From: Xanthomarina arctica
GTDB taxonomy: Bacteria; Bacteroidota; Bacteroidia; Flavobacteriales; Flavobacteriaceae
Direction: 5' to 3'
Assembly: GCF_014638915.1 (NCBI RefSeq)
Contig: NZ_BMFQ01000001.1
Location: forward strand, 1,005,142-1,069,141
Length of the DNA: 64,000 bases
Every line of letters starts with the position of its first letter. The stretch's first letter is position 1. The notes under the pieces are model-generated. The model made no database searches and had not been told where the DNA came from. It saw only the letters and a list, made by a program, of their open reading frames with translations. Shown in pieces: positions 1 to 8,019 of the stretch. Both the position numbers and the translations under genes were made by a program.

Positions 1-1993
1 CCATTTCCGGAATTACAGAGAGTGCTTCTTTAAACTTATCGGCCAATTCGTCCTTACTAGAGGCAGAAACCCATTGGTTTTTAGGTTTTAATTTAATTAT
101 AACATCACTTTCTTCCATAGACATAGGGTCTGTTGGTACTTCGGCAGCCCCAATTCTACTAACAGCTTGCTCAACTTCGGGGAAATTATCGAGTAATATT
201 TGTTCTATTCTAGTAGTAATTTCTATGGTTTTACTTAATGAGGTTCCCGTTTTTAAAACGGGTTGAATAACAAAATCACCTTCATCTAAAGTTGGCACAA
301 ATTCACCTCCCATTTTATTGAAAATCCAGCCACTTGAGATTAACAAGATTACTGAAAGAGAAATAACCAAACGTTTATTTTGTAGAGCCCAGTTTATTAC
401 TGGTTTATAGCCTTTATTTAATACCTTCATTAAGCGAACTGAAATATTTTTGTCGCTTTGAACATGAGGTTTTAAAACTAAGGAAGAAATTACTGGAACA
501 TATGTTAAACAAAAAATCATGGCTCCAACTAAAGCAAAACTGAAGGTCATTGCCATAGGTTTAAACATTTTTCCTTCAATACCGCTAAGAGATAAAATGG
601 GGATAAAAACAATTAAAATGATAAGTTGTCCAAAGATGGCCGAGTTCATCATTTTAGATGAGCTTTTTAGGGTAATGATATCAATGTCTGCTTGTTGGTC
701 TTGTTTTGATAGCGAGGTGATTTTGGCACTTTGCGTAGTAATTTGAAAGGCTATAAATTCGACAATAATAACAGCTCCATCGATAATAATTCCAAAATCA
801 ATAGCTCCTAAACTCATTAAATTGGCATCGACACCAAAAATGTTCATTAATGAAATTGCAAATAGTAAGCTTAAAGGAATTACGGATGCCACAACCAATC
901 CTGAGCGCCAATTTCCTAATAATAAAACCACTACAAAAATCACGATTAAGGAACCTAAAATTAGGTTTTCGGCTACTGTAAATGTTGTTTTATCTATCAA
1001 TTCTGTTCTTTCCAGAAAACCATTAATATAAACACCTTCCGGTAACGTATTTTGAATAGATGCCACGCGTTCTTTAACGGCCTTTATAATTTCATTGGAA
1101 TTTCCATCCTTTAGCATCATAATTTGCCCTAATACTTTTTCGCCTTCTCCATTCCCGGTTATGGCGCCAAAACGAGTAGCGCTTCCAAAACCTACTTTAG
1201 CAATGTCTTTAATGTATATAGGAACACCATCGTTTTTAACGACTATGTTCCCAATATCTTCGAGAGATGTTACTAGTCCTTCGCCTCTAATAAAAAACGC
1301 TTGATTGGTTTTTTCAATATAACCACCACCTGCAACGCTATTATTTTTTTCTAAAGCGTCGTAAATTTCGGAAACCGAAATATGCATGGCATTTAACTTT
1401 TGCGGATTGATAGCAACTTCATATTGTTTTAAAAAGCCGCCCCAAGTATTGACTTCAACAACTCCGGGAATACCAGATAATTGGCGTTTTACCATCCAAT
1501 CTTGGATGGTTCGTAAATCGGTTGTGGAATATTGATCTTTGAATTCTGGCTTGACATCTAGAATGTATTGATAAATTTCTCCCAAACCTGTGGTAATAGG
1601 TCCCATTTCTGGAGAGCCAAAACCTTCTGGGATTTTTTCGGAAGCCGATTTAATTTTTTCGGCTATCAGTTGTCTAGGTAAATAGGTGCCTAAACCGTCT
1701 TCAAAAACAATGGTAACTACTGATAATCCGAATTTAGAAACGGATCTAATCTCAATGACTCCAGGTAAATTAGCCATTTCTAATTCGACTGGATAGGTAA
1801 TAAATTGTTCCACATCTTGAGTAGATAAATTTCTAGAAGTGGTAATAACTTGCACTTGGTTGTTGGTAATATCTGGAACAGCTCCAATAGGTATTTGAGT
1901 TAAGGAGAAAATTCCAAAACCAGCAACAAACGCTATAAATAGTAGAATAATAAGCTTATTCCTTAAACTAAATTTAATGATGTTTTCTAACAT
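1..1993 (-). CDS. CusA/CzcA-family heavy-metal efflux RND transporter, C-terminus outside the window
   Basis: This is the inner-membrane pump of a tripartite metal (Cu/Ag or Co/Zn/Cd) efflux system that moves cations from periplasm or cytoplasm to the outside using the proton gradient. The start ATG lies at 1993 and 664 codons can be read before the window ends; family members have about 1030-1050 residues, or about 1450 when a CusC-type factor is fused. A first membrane helix sits at about residues 10-30. The transmembrane-4 motif of the heavy-metal RND class is intact (DFGIIIDGAVIIVE), with D399, D405 and E412 as the proton-relay acids known in CzcA. Porter-domain text such as GAVPDITNNQVQV near the N-terminus is also typical. 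It follows the small His-rich gene at 2061-2447 with a 67-base gap and is probably co-transcribed. The metal cannot be decided without the missing part and the partner genes. Confidence 0.95.
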   Translation of the reverse strand, partial: MLENIIKFSLRNKLIILLFIAFVAGFGIFSLTQIPIGAVPDITNNQVQVITTSRNLSTQDVEQFITYPVELEMANLPGVIEIRSVSKFGLSVVTIVFEDGLGTYLPRQLIAEKIKSASEKIPEGFGSPEMGPITTGLGEIYQYILDVKPEFKDQYSTTDLRTIQDWMVKRQLSGIPGVVEVNTWGGFLKQYEVAINPQKLNAMHISVSEIYDALEKNNSVAGGGYIEKTNQAFFIRGEGLVTSLEDIGNIVVKNDGVPIYIKDIAKVGFGSATRFGAITGNGEGEKVLGQIMMLKDGNSNEIIKAVKERVASIQNTLPEGVYINGFLERTELIDKTTFTVAENLILGSLIVIFVVVLLLGNWRSGLVVASVIPLSLLFAISLMNIFGVDANLMSLGAIDFGIIIDGAVIIVEFIAFQITTQSAKITSLSKQDQQADIDIITLKSSSKMMNSAIFGQLIILIVFIPILSLSGIEGKMFKPMAMTFSFALVGAMIFCLTYVPVISSLVLKPHVQSDKNISVRLMKVLNKGYKPVINWALQNKRLVISLSVILLISSGWIFNKMGGEFVPTLDEGDFVIQPVLKTGTSLSKTIEITTRIEQILLDNFPEVEQAVSRIGAAEVPTDPMSMEESDVIIKLKPKNQWVSASSKDELADKFKEALSVIPEM

Positions 1994-2016
1994 AATTCGT
2001 ATGTATAAAGTGTTAA

Positions 2017-2032
2017 GCTATCAAAAGATAGC
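2017..2032. repeat. small intercistronic hairpin before the RND pump gene
   Basis: GCTATC, a loop of four A, and GATAGC form a perfect 6-bp stem between the His-rich gene and the pump gene. No T-run follows on the transcribed strand, so it is not a normal terminator; it may be an mRNA-processing or stability element. Confidence 0.4.
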
Positions 2033-2060
2033 CTGTAAAAAAACTTAAATCACGGGTGAA

Positions 2061-2447
2061 TTATGCGAATTTTGGTGGTTGAAAAACAGAATGTTTTTCG
2101 AATAAAGACTTAGATTCTTTATAAAAAAAGTTACAAGGAATTTCAACAAAAGGTTGATATTCCAAATTAAAGTTTAACGTTGGCAATGTAAATGCTACAT
2201 TGGCGTGAGAACAGGTTTGATGATGTTTAAAAGGTAAATTTTCATGTCCATGATGTTCATTTTCATGTTGAAATTTGCTGTCTCCATAATGTTCTGCAAT
2301 AAAATCTAAAAATGAGTCGCCATACGTTTTTTGATGATATTCGGCATGCTCAAACAGAACACTTAGCTTTGAAAAATCTTCAAAACTAAAGTTGAAGCTT
2401 TGTACAAGCATCAAAACAGAATAAGCTATGGCAACGATTTTATTCAT
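2061..2447 (-). CDS. small His-rich exported protein in the metal-efflux operon
   Basis: No named family is recognised. The 128-residue product starts with a hydrophobic segment (about residues 5-20) that can act as signal peptide or anchor. A central region of about 30 residues (about 53-82) is crowded with histidines (HENEHHGHENLPFKHH) followed by a Cys-Ser-His, which looks like a soft-metal binding stretch. The C-terminus ends in QPPKFA. It lies directly upstream of the CusA/CzcA pump gene in the same direction, so a role as periplasmic metal chaperone or sensor for that system is a reasonable inference, but it is not shown. Small Cys/His-rich proteins are common beside metal pumps in Bacteroidota. 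A promoter-like TAACTTTG sits only a few bases before the ATG, so either the mRNA is nearly leaderless or translation starts at the later Met13. Confidence 0.75.
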   Translation of the reverse strand: MNKIVAIAYSVLMLVQSFNFSFEDFSKLSVLFEHAEYHQKTYGDSFLDFIAEHYGDSKFQHENEHHGHENLPFKHHQTCSHANVAFTLPTLNFNLEYQPFVEIPCNFFYKESKSLFEKHSVFQPPKFA

Positions 2448-2455
2448 ATACGCTA

Positions 2456-2498
2456 CAAAGTTATGAAAAATAACTACTTAGAAAGTAACTCTTGTTAC
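2456..2498 (-). promoter_or_regulatory. promoter -7 box with upstream palindrome, metal-efflux operon
   Basis: On the minus strand TAACTTTG (2463 down to 2456) matches the Bacteroidota -7 consensus TAnnTTTG. The palindrome GTAAC-TCTT-GTTAC (2485-2498) is centred 28.5 bases upstream of that box, where a class II activator would sit. There is no good TTTG -33 box. The core is almost the same as a palindrome at 42579-42594. Confidence 0.45.
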
Positions 2499-2502
2499 AT
2501 TA

Positions 2503-5500
2503 TTAAAAATAAGCTTTTAATTGCACGCTTCCAGTATGGATAACTTTGATAGTTTCGCTCTTTCTACCTTGGTAGTTGAGGTTTAAGTCTAAAAACGAGG
2601 TGATTTTCTTTTGAGCTAAAAGACTCCATGTGTAGTTTTTTCCGGGTTGCAGGCCTTCCATCATTTGATAGGCAACAGGTGTGTTCATATCTCCTTCAAA
2701 ATTATTAGAAAAATAATTAATCTCTCCAATGATTGACATTTTTTGAAAGTTTAAAAATGAAAAAGAAAGACCATAGTTTTGTTGGTTTAAAGTTTCTAAA
2801 CTTCCAATGGTATTATTCTTGCTTGCGTATTGATAGAAGATATCAAAACGGATGTTATCGTTTAATAGGTAAGATAATTTGGGGTTTATATTGCCTTCGT
2901 CTATATCGTAATTTTTATTGGCAAAGTTTTCGCTAACACTTTTATTTGAATTCCAGCTTGTTTGAAAATTAATCAACCAATTTATAGCGAATTTATGATT
3001 GAAAAGTAAGATATGACTAATGATATCATTTTCAATAGACCCGATGGTTAGGTTGTTCTTTGTGTCATTTTTAAGAAAGGTATAGGATGTGGTATAATGT
3101 TGCTTTCCTCGATTAAAGAATAGGACATTTCTGAAATTTAATTGCAATCCTAATTCATTATCTGGATCGCGATAAAATGGATTTAAATTGATGCTATTTC
3201 CATCACGTTGGCTTTTACTATCTACCAAATATGATGTTTGATTATAAAAATGGGAAAGTGCTTTTTTAATCCCTGTTACTTCGCTAGACCATTGTTGTGG
3301 ATTTATGGTGAACGTCTGACTCAACCTATTTTGATGCGTTTTTATAAATACCTGGTTAGGTAGTAACACGCGAATGTATTTTCCTTGATCTTGAAATTGA
3401 GCGATTTCAAATTCTTCTAATTCTTGAATGCCGTTGTTATTATAATCAATCCACAAGTAATTTCCTTGTCCAGGTTCTACTTCTACATAGGTAAATTCTT
3501 GTTGAGGCAAAGTTCCAGAATTGGTTTCATATACCGTATTCCAAAGAAAAAACTGTCTAACAAAACGTTGGCTATATTGGATTCTTGAGTTTAGAGAACG
3601 TTCATCTTCTATGGTTTCATCTGTATTATTTAAAATTCTGTAATTGGCATAAATGGATAAGTTGGTTCGTTCGTTTTGAACAACTCTAGAATCTAAATAA
3701 AAAGTGTTGGAGGTATTTACTTGTTGTAATTGGTTGTTTCTAATACTATCGTTTACACGGTATTTATAGCCGATTTCAGCAAAAACTTTGGTGCTATCTC
3801 CAACGCCTGTAAATAATTCGTAAGATTTATATTTTTGACTAATAGGTGTGTAAATATTAGTTTCGTTAATTTTTTGCTGATTATCTTCCATAGCCAATCT
3901 GGTGCCAACCCATGCCTTATCAAAACTGTAAGAAATTAAATTAAAGCTTCTAAAAAAAGCAGAGTAATTGGTGGTGGAAGAGGTGTTTAGCATACTAGAT
4001 AGGGATACAATATGCCATTTATTAAGCTGTAAATTGGCTGAAACGATATGTCTACTTCCATTGAAATTTTTAGAATAATTTAAATACTCAAATTGATAAC
4101 TGGCTATCCCCATGTCGTTATGGAAGGCTTGAGCCCCAGTCTTAATAAGGGTTTGATTTCCTAAATACGTTGGTAGGGTAGAAGTTCCAAGGGTTGTTAA
4201 ATTCCAATCTCGATTAAATTCTGCATTATAAATACGTTGTATGGATCTAAAATCTTCTTGAATATAATTTACATCTGCATAAGCTTCTAGATTCCATAGA
4301 CTATCATTTTTAATGATAACTTGATTAGCTCTTAATTTTCCTGCCAAGCCATTGTTATTTTCATCATCTAAGGTTGAGAAAAGATTCAAGTCGTTATCAC
4401 TAGCAGCCACTTCAAAGCTCAGGGAAGTTTTTTCAGTTGGTTTATAATCGCCATTAATGACCGCTATTTGTAATTTTGTTGGAGCTACCAACAGAGTAAT
4501 CGGGTCGTAATTTCCTTGTAGCACGCCTCCAATAGGTTCAACATATTCATAAATGGTGCTAATGGCATCGATACTGCTTATTATGTAATTCCCCAAATTA
4601 TCACCTACCAACGAAAATCTGGCACTAAACAATTGATCGTCTGGATTGTTTGAAAACACTAAGGCTTCGACGCCATTTATATCTTCTTTTTTATATAAAA
4701 TCCTATTTTCATTATAAGCTTCTGGTGTAATGGAAGGCGCTACCATTTTCGCTTTATCGTCACCAGCTTCGGCTAAAATTTCAACCTGTTCAGAAGATAA
4801 ATTTTGTTGAATCGGATTATTTTTTGAATCGTTTTCACTATATATAGAAACCCCGAGGTTTAGTTTCTCGCTTTCATACCTTCCACCTCCAAACACTACC
4901 AAACGTGAATAATTTCTATCGCTATATTGATAATCTACGGTAACTCGCATTTCGGAAGTTACAGGGAACGTTGAGTTGAAAATAATTTCTCCAGCATTAT
5001 AATCTATAATATAATCGTTGGACTCGCCTCGTTTTAATGGAATTCCATTAACATATACAGTTTCACTTCCTGAGACTATTAAGACATATAATTCTAGGTT
5101 TGGACCTCTTAGTTTATAAGGTCCTTGGTTGCCTTCTTGCGCTGTAAACTCGCTAGTAGTAAATTGTCCTCGAACCAAAGCTCCAGAAGCAAATAAATAC
5201 GTTTGAGAATCTGGATGATGTATTGTAGCTCCTAACGATAAACCTTGTACGCGTTTGGTAAAGTTGGCAAAATAAGAATGCGTATTTGATAGATCAATGT
5301 CTCCAGCACGAATTTTCCAATTATCACTAAATAATTCTATAAAAACCTGATCGAATTCATCCAAACGTTGTGAATAACCACTTTGCTGTAAAGGGACGTT
5401 GGCATCTTGGATGGAAGCTCTTAAAGAAATACTTTCACTTAATTTCCCTGTAATTTGAAGATCTAACTCACTGTTTAAAACAGAATTTTGATTGTTACCT

Positions 5501-5940
5501 ATAACCACGCCACGTGAAATACTTCCCGAAGTAGATAAACCATCAAAAGGAGTGAAGGTTCGTTTTTCGCTTGGTTGTGATAGTTTGTAAAGTTTAGCAA
5601 GGTTTGCATTATTTTCAACAATAACACTATCACTAATCTGTCTGTAAGTCCTAGTTAAGTAATTGGGGTATTTTAAATAATTTACAATTATAGAATCGGC
5701 CTCAATTGGTTTATTAAAAGTTATAATTGCTCTTTGGTAATCTACTGTATAATAGGAGGCATCAACAAAGGAGCTATCTTTTTTCTTGATGGTTAAGAAA
5801 TTAGAATTGATACTTACACTGTCTATGGCAATAGAATCTGATACAGCAACCGTTTTTGTTCTGTAATTAGAATCCTGGTCTTGAGCAAAAGCCACAAAAC
5901 CAAAAAGTAAAAATATAAGAGTAAGTATAAACTTCATCAA
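2503..5940 (-). CDS. large outer-membrane beta-barrel protein of unknown function
   Basis: The 1145-residue product has a clear signal peptide (about residues 1-19, ending FVAFAQ). The rest is rich in alternating aromatic and polar strands and ends in KAYF, the terminal phenylalanine expected of an outer-membrane barrel. Residues about 290-335 carry the text VYVNGIPLKRGESNDYIIDY followed by AGEIIFN, which resembles short repeated segments of SprA, the T9SS translocon barrel, although SprA itself is about twice as long. A DYNNNGIQELEEFE stretch near residue 830 looks like a calcium-binding loop. It is transcribed alone and faces exonuclease III across a 178-base divergent gap. I see no TonB box or plug domain, so a TonB-dependent receptor is unlikely. 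Function is unknown. Confidence 0.85.
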   Translation of the reverse strand: MMKFILTLIFLLFGFVAFAQDQDSNYRTKTVAVSDSIAIDSVSINSNFLTIKKKDSSFVDASYYTVDYQRAIITFNKPIEADSIIVNYLKYPNYLTRTYRQISDSVIVENNANLAKLYKLSQPSEKRTFTPFDGLSTSGSISRGVVIGNNQNSVLNSELDLQITGKLSESISLRASIQDANVPLQQSGYSQRLDEFDQVFIELFSDNWKIRAGDIDLSNTHSYFANFTKRVQGLSLGATIHHPDSQTYLFASGALVRGQFTTSEFTAQEGNQGPYKLRGPNLELYVLIVSGSETVYVNGIPLKRGESNDYIIDYNAGEIIFNSTFPVTSEMRVTVDYQYSDRNYSRLVVFGGGRYESEKLNLGVSIYSENDSKNNPIQQNLSSEQVEILAEAGDDKAKMVAPSITPEAYNENRILYKKEDINGVEALVFSNNPDDQLFSARFSLVGDNLGNYIISSIDAISTIYEYVEPIGGVLQGNYDPITLLVAPTKLQIAVINGDYKPTEKTSLSFEVAASDNDLNLFSTLDDENNNGLAGKLRANQVIIKNDSLWNLEAYADVNYIQEDFRSIQRIYNAEFNRDWNLTTLGTSTLPTYLGNQTLIKTGAQAFHNDMGIASYQFEYLNYSKNFNGSRHIVSANLQLNKWHIVSLSSMLNTSSTTNYSAFFRSFNLISYSFDKAWVGTRLAMEDNQQKINETNIYTPISQKYKSYELFTGVGDSTKVFAEIGYKYRVNDSIRNNQLQQVNTSNTFYLDSRVVQNERTNLSIYANYRILNNTDETIEDERSLNSRIQYSQRFVRQFFLWNTVYETNSGTLPQQEFTYVEVEPGQGNYLWIDYNNNGIQELEEFEIAQFQDQGKYIRVLLPNQVFIKTHQNRLSQTFTINPQQWSSEVTGIKKALSHFYNQTSYLVDSKSQRDGNSINLNPFYRDPDNELGLQLNFRNVLFFNRGKQHYTTSYTFLKNDTKNNLTIGSIENDIISHILLFNHKFAINWLINFQTSWNSNKSVSENFANKNYDIDEGNINPKLSYLLNDNIRFDIFYQYASKNNTIGSLETLNQQNYGLSFSFLNFQKMSIIGEINYFSNNFEGDMNTPVAYQMMEGLQPGKNYTWSLLAQKKITSFLDLNLNYQGRKSETIKVIHTGSVQLKAYF

Positions 5941-5985
5941 GTACTAAACTACATATCAATTAAAATATTTTGTTGATAGCTTTTG

Positions 5986-6000
5986 TTAAAACGGTTTTAA
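5986..6000. promoter_or_regulatory. 15-bp palindrome in a divergent promoter region
   Basis: TTAAAACGGTTTTAA is a perfect inverted repeat (7-bp arms, one central base) in the gap between the divergently transcribed barrel gene and exonuclease III gene. It could be an operator, but AT-rich palindromes of this size also arise by chance. Confidence 0.25.
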
Positions 6001-6118
6001 ATTAATAGTGTAAATGTAAAGCATTATTTATTTTAGCTGAAAATAACTCGCTAATTTAATGTGTTGGGTTATTTCACATGTTTAATTTAAAAGAATACCT
6101 TTTTTAAGGGAAGAGCAA

Positions 6119-6880
6119 ATGAAGATAATTTCTTATAACGTAAACGGGATTCGTGCGGCATTAAATAAAGGATTTATAGACTGGTTAAAAGCAGCAGATC
6201 CAGATGTTATTTGTTTGCAAGAAATAAAGGCCATGGAAGATCAGTTGGACCTAAGTCTATTTGAAGATGCGGGATATAAATATCATTATTGGTTTAGTGC
6301 TCAGAAAAAAGGCTATAGTGGAGTCGCTATCTTATCTAAAACAAAACCCAATCATGTAGAATTTGGTACAGGAATTGAGTCTATGGATTTTGAAGGAAGA
6401 AACCTTCGAGTAGATTTTGATGGGATTTCTGTTATGAGCTTGTATTTACCGTCAGGAACCAACGATGCTCGTTTGCAACACAAGTTCGATTATATGGACC
6501 AGTTTCAAATTTATATAAGCAATTTAAAACAGGAAATTCCAAATCTGGTTATTTGTGGCGATTATAATATTTGTCACGAAGAAATAGACATTCACAATCC
6601 TAAAATGAAAGGTGTTTCAGGATTTTTACCAGAAGAACGCACTTGGATTGGGCAATTTATAAATTACGATTTTATTGATGCCTTTAGATATTTACATCCT
6701 GAAAAACAAGAATATAGCTGGTGGAGTTATCGTGCAAATTCCAGAGCAAATAATAAAGGTTGGCGCTTAGATTACACAATGGTTTCAAAACCATTACAAG
6801 AAAAAATAAAAAGAGCCGTTATATTAAGAGATGCCGTACATAGCGACCATTGTCCAGTTTTAGTTGAAATTGAAAATTAA
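6119..6880 (+). CDS. xth: exodeoxyribonuclease III (AP endonuclease)
   Basis: This is the ExoIII/Xth enzyme of base-excision repair: it cuts the backbone 5' of abasic sites and degrades DNA from 3' ends. The 253-residue length is normal for the family. Visible motifs are N7 in SYNVNG, the metal ligand E35 in LQEIKA, the catalytic GDYNICHEE segment near residue 147, LDYTMVS near 219, and the terminal SDHCPV with the catalytic histidine. The cytoplasmic enzyme needs a divalent metal. It is read alone, 69 bases ahead of an OmpA-type lipoprotein gene that is functionally unrelated. The ATG follows an A-rich leader (GAGCAA) with little Shine-Dalgarno character. Confidence 0.97.
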   Translation: MKIISYNVNGIRAALNKGFIDWLKAADPDVICLQEIKAMEDQLDLSLFEDAGYKYHYWFSAQKKGYSGVAILSKTKPNHVEFGTGIESMDFEGRNLRVDFDGISVMSLYLPSGTNDARLQHKFDYMDQFQIYISNLKQEIPNLVICGDYNICHEEIDIHNPKMKGVSGFLPEERTWIGQFINYDFIDAFRYLHPEKQEYSWWSYRANSRANNKGWRLDYTMVSKPLQEKIKRAVILRDAVHSDHCPVLVEIEN

Positions 6881-6949
6881 AACATATTTAATAAATCCAA
6901 TTAGCAACAAACTAAATTTGAAATTAAAATTTAAACCCAAATATTAAAA

Positions 6950-7909
6950 ATGAAAAACAGAATCTTAATTATAGCAATTACTACCGTTTTAATGAGCTCT
7001 TGTGTGTCTCCTAAAGTTTATAAAGACTTGGAAGGCAAATACACAACCTTAAAAAATGAAAATGGGGATTTAAAAAATGAAAATGAAAGTTTGTTGAGTG
7101 CTAAAAATGCAACGCAAAATGAATTGGATCAACTACAAACCGCATATCAAGAAGCCATTTCTCAAAGAGATAAATTGCAAGGAGATTATAATGCTTCCAA
7201 GGCTAATTTGGATAATTTGAAAGCTTCTTATAGTGCCTTAGAAAAAAACAGTTCGTCTGCTATTGCTGAAAACGTTAGTAAAAACAGAGAGTTATTAGCG
7301 CAACTAGAAGCTAAAGAGCAAGCTCTTGAAGCTGAAAAGTCTAGATTAGAAACTTTAAAAAGTGAATTAGAGATTCGTTCTAATCGTGTAGCAGAATTAG
7401 AAAGCATGATTGCTGCTAAAGATGCCGCGATGACTGCATTAAAAAATGCCATTTCTAAAGCCTTGGTAGATTTTGAAGGAAATGGATTAACTGTAGAGCA
7501 ACGCGACGGAAAAGTATATGTGTCTATGGAAAACAAATTACTTTTTGAATCTGGAAGTTGGTCTGTAGGTGTAGAAGGTAAAAAAGCGGTTATGCAATTG
7601 GGAAGTGTTCTTGCAGATAATCCCGATATTAATGTGCTAATAGAAGGACATACAGATAATGTGCCTTACTCTGGAAATGGGATATTAAAAAGTAATTGGG
7701 ATTTATCAACCAAGCGTGCCACAGCTATTGTGGAAATTTTAAATGACAATCCGAGTATCAATCCAGGAAATCTAACCGCTGCGGGAAGAGGAGAATATGC
7801 ACCAGTGGCAACTAATGACACTTCTGATGGCAAAGCAAAAAACAGGCGTATTGAAGTTATCTTAACGCCTAAATTAGACGAGATAACAAAACTGCTTAAT
7901 GATATGTAG
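6950..7909 (+). CDS. OmpA-family lipoprotein with long coiled coil
   Basis: The 319-residue protein has a lipoprotein signal (SSCVSP, lipidated Cys at about residue 18), a heptad-rich coiled coil at about residues 25-165 full of Leu, Glu, Lys and Asn, and a C-terminal OmpA/MotB-like peptidoglycan-binding domain at about 185-310 (IEGHTDNVPYSG, then a region ending NRRIEVILTP). The family tethers the outer membrane to the cell wall through meso-diaminopimelate. The layout (lipid anchor, rod, OmpA domain) is like Pal with a spacer. A strong hairpin terminator follows at once, so it ends its transcript. The specific role is not known. Confidence 0.9.
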   Translation: MKNRILIIAITTVLMSSCVSPKVYKDLEGKYTTLKNENGDLKNENESLLSAKNATQNELDQLQTAYQEAISQRDKLQGDYNASKANLDNLKASYSALEKNSSSAIAENVSKNRELLAQLEAKEQALEAEKSRLETLKSELEIRSNRVAELESMIAAKDAAMTALKNAISKALVDFEGNGLTVEQRDGKVYVSMENKLLFESGSWSVGVEGKKAVMQLGSVLADNPDINVLIEGHTDNVPYSGNGILKSNWDLSTKRATAIVEILNDNPSINPGNLTAAGRGEYAPVATNDTSDGKAKNRRIEVILTPKLDEITKLLNDM

Positions 7910-7933
7910 TTATTAAATACTATGTAATTTTTT

Positions 7934-7963
7934 AAACGCGATTCGAAAGAATCGCGTTTTTTA
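7934..7963 (+). terminator. rho-independent terminator after the OmpA-family gene
   Basis: A perfect 11-bp stem (AAACGCGATTC pairing with GAATCGCGTTT) with a GAAA loop is followed by a T-run. Confidence 0.9.
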
Positions 7964-8019
7964 ATGAGATATTTTTAAATTGCATTATATTTTATTTTTC
8001 AACCTATTTCAAATATCAT

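Noticed and set aside
519-1304. Plus-strand open frames within the RND pump gene.
   Set aside because: The minus strand encodes a well-recognised transporter across the whole stretch; the plus-strand frames have no family features.
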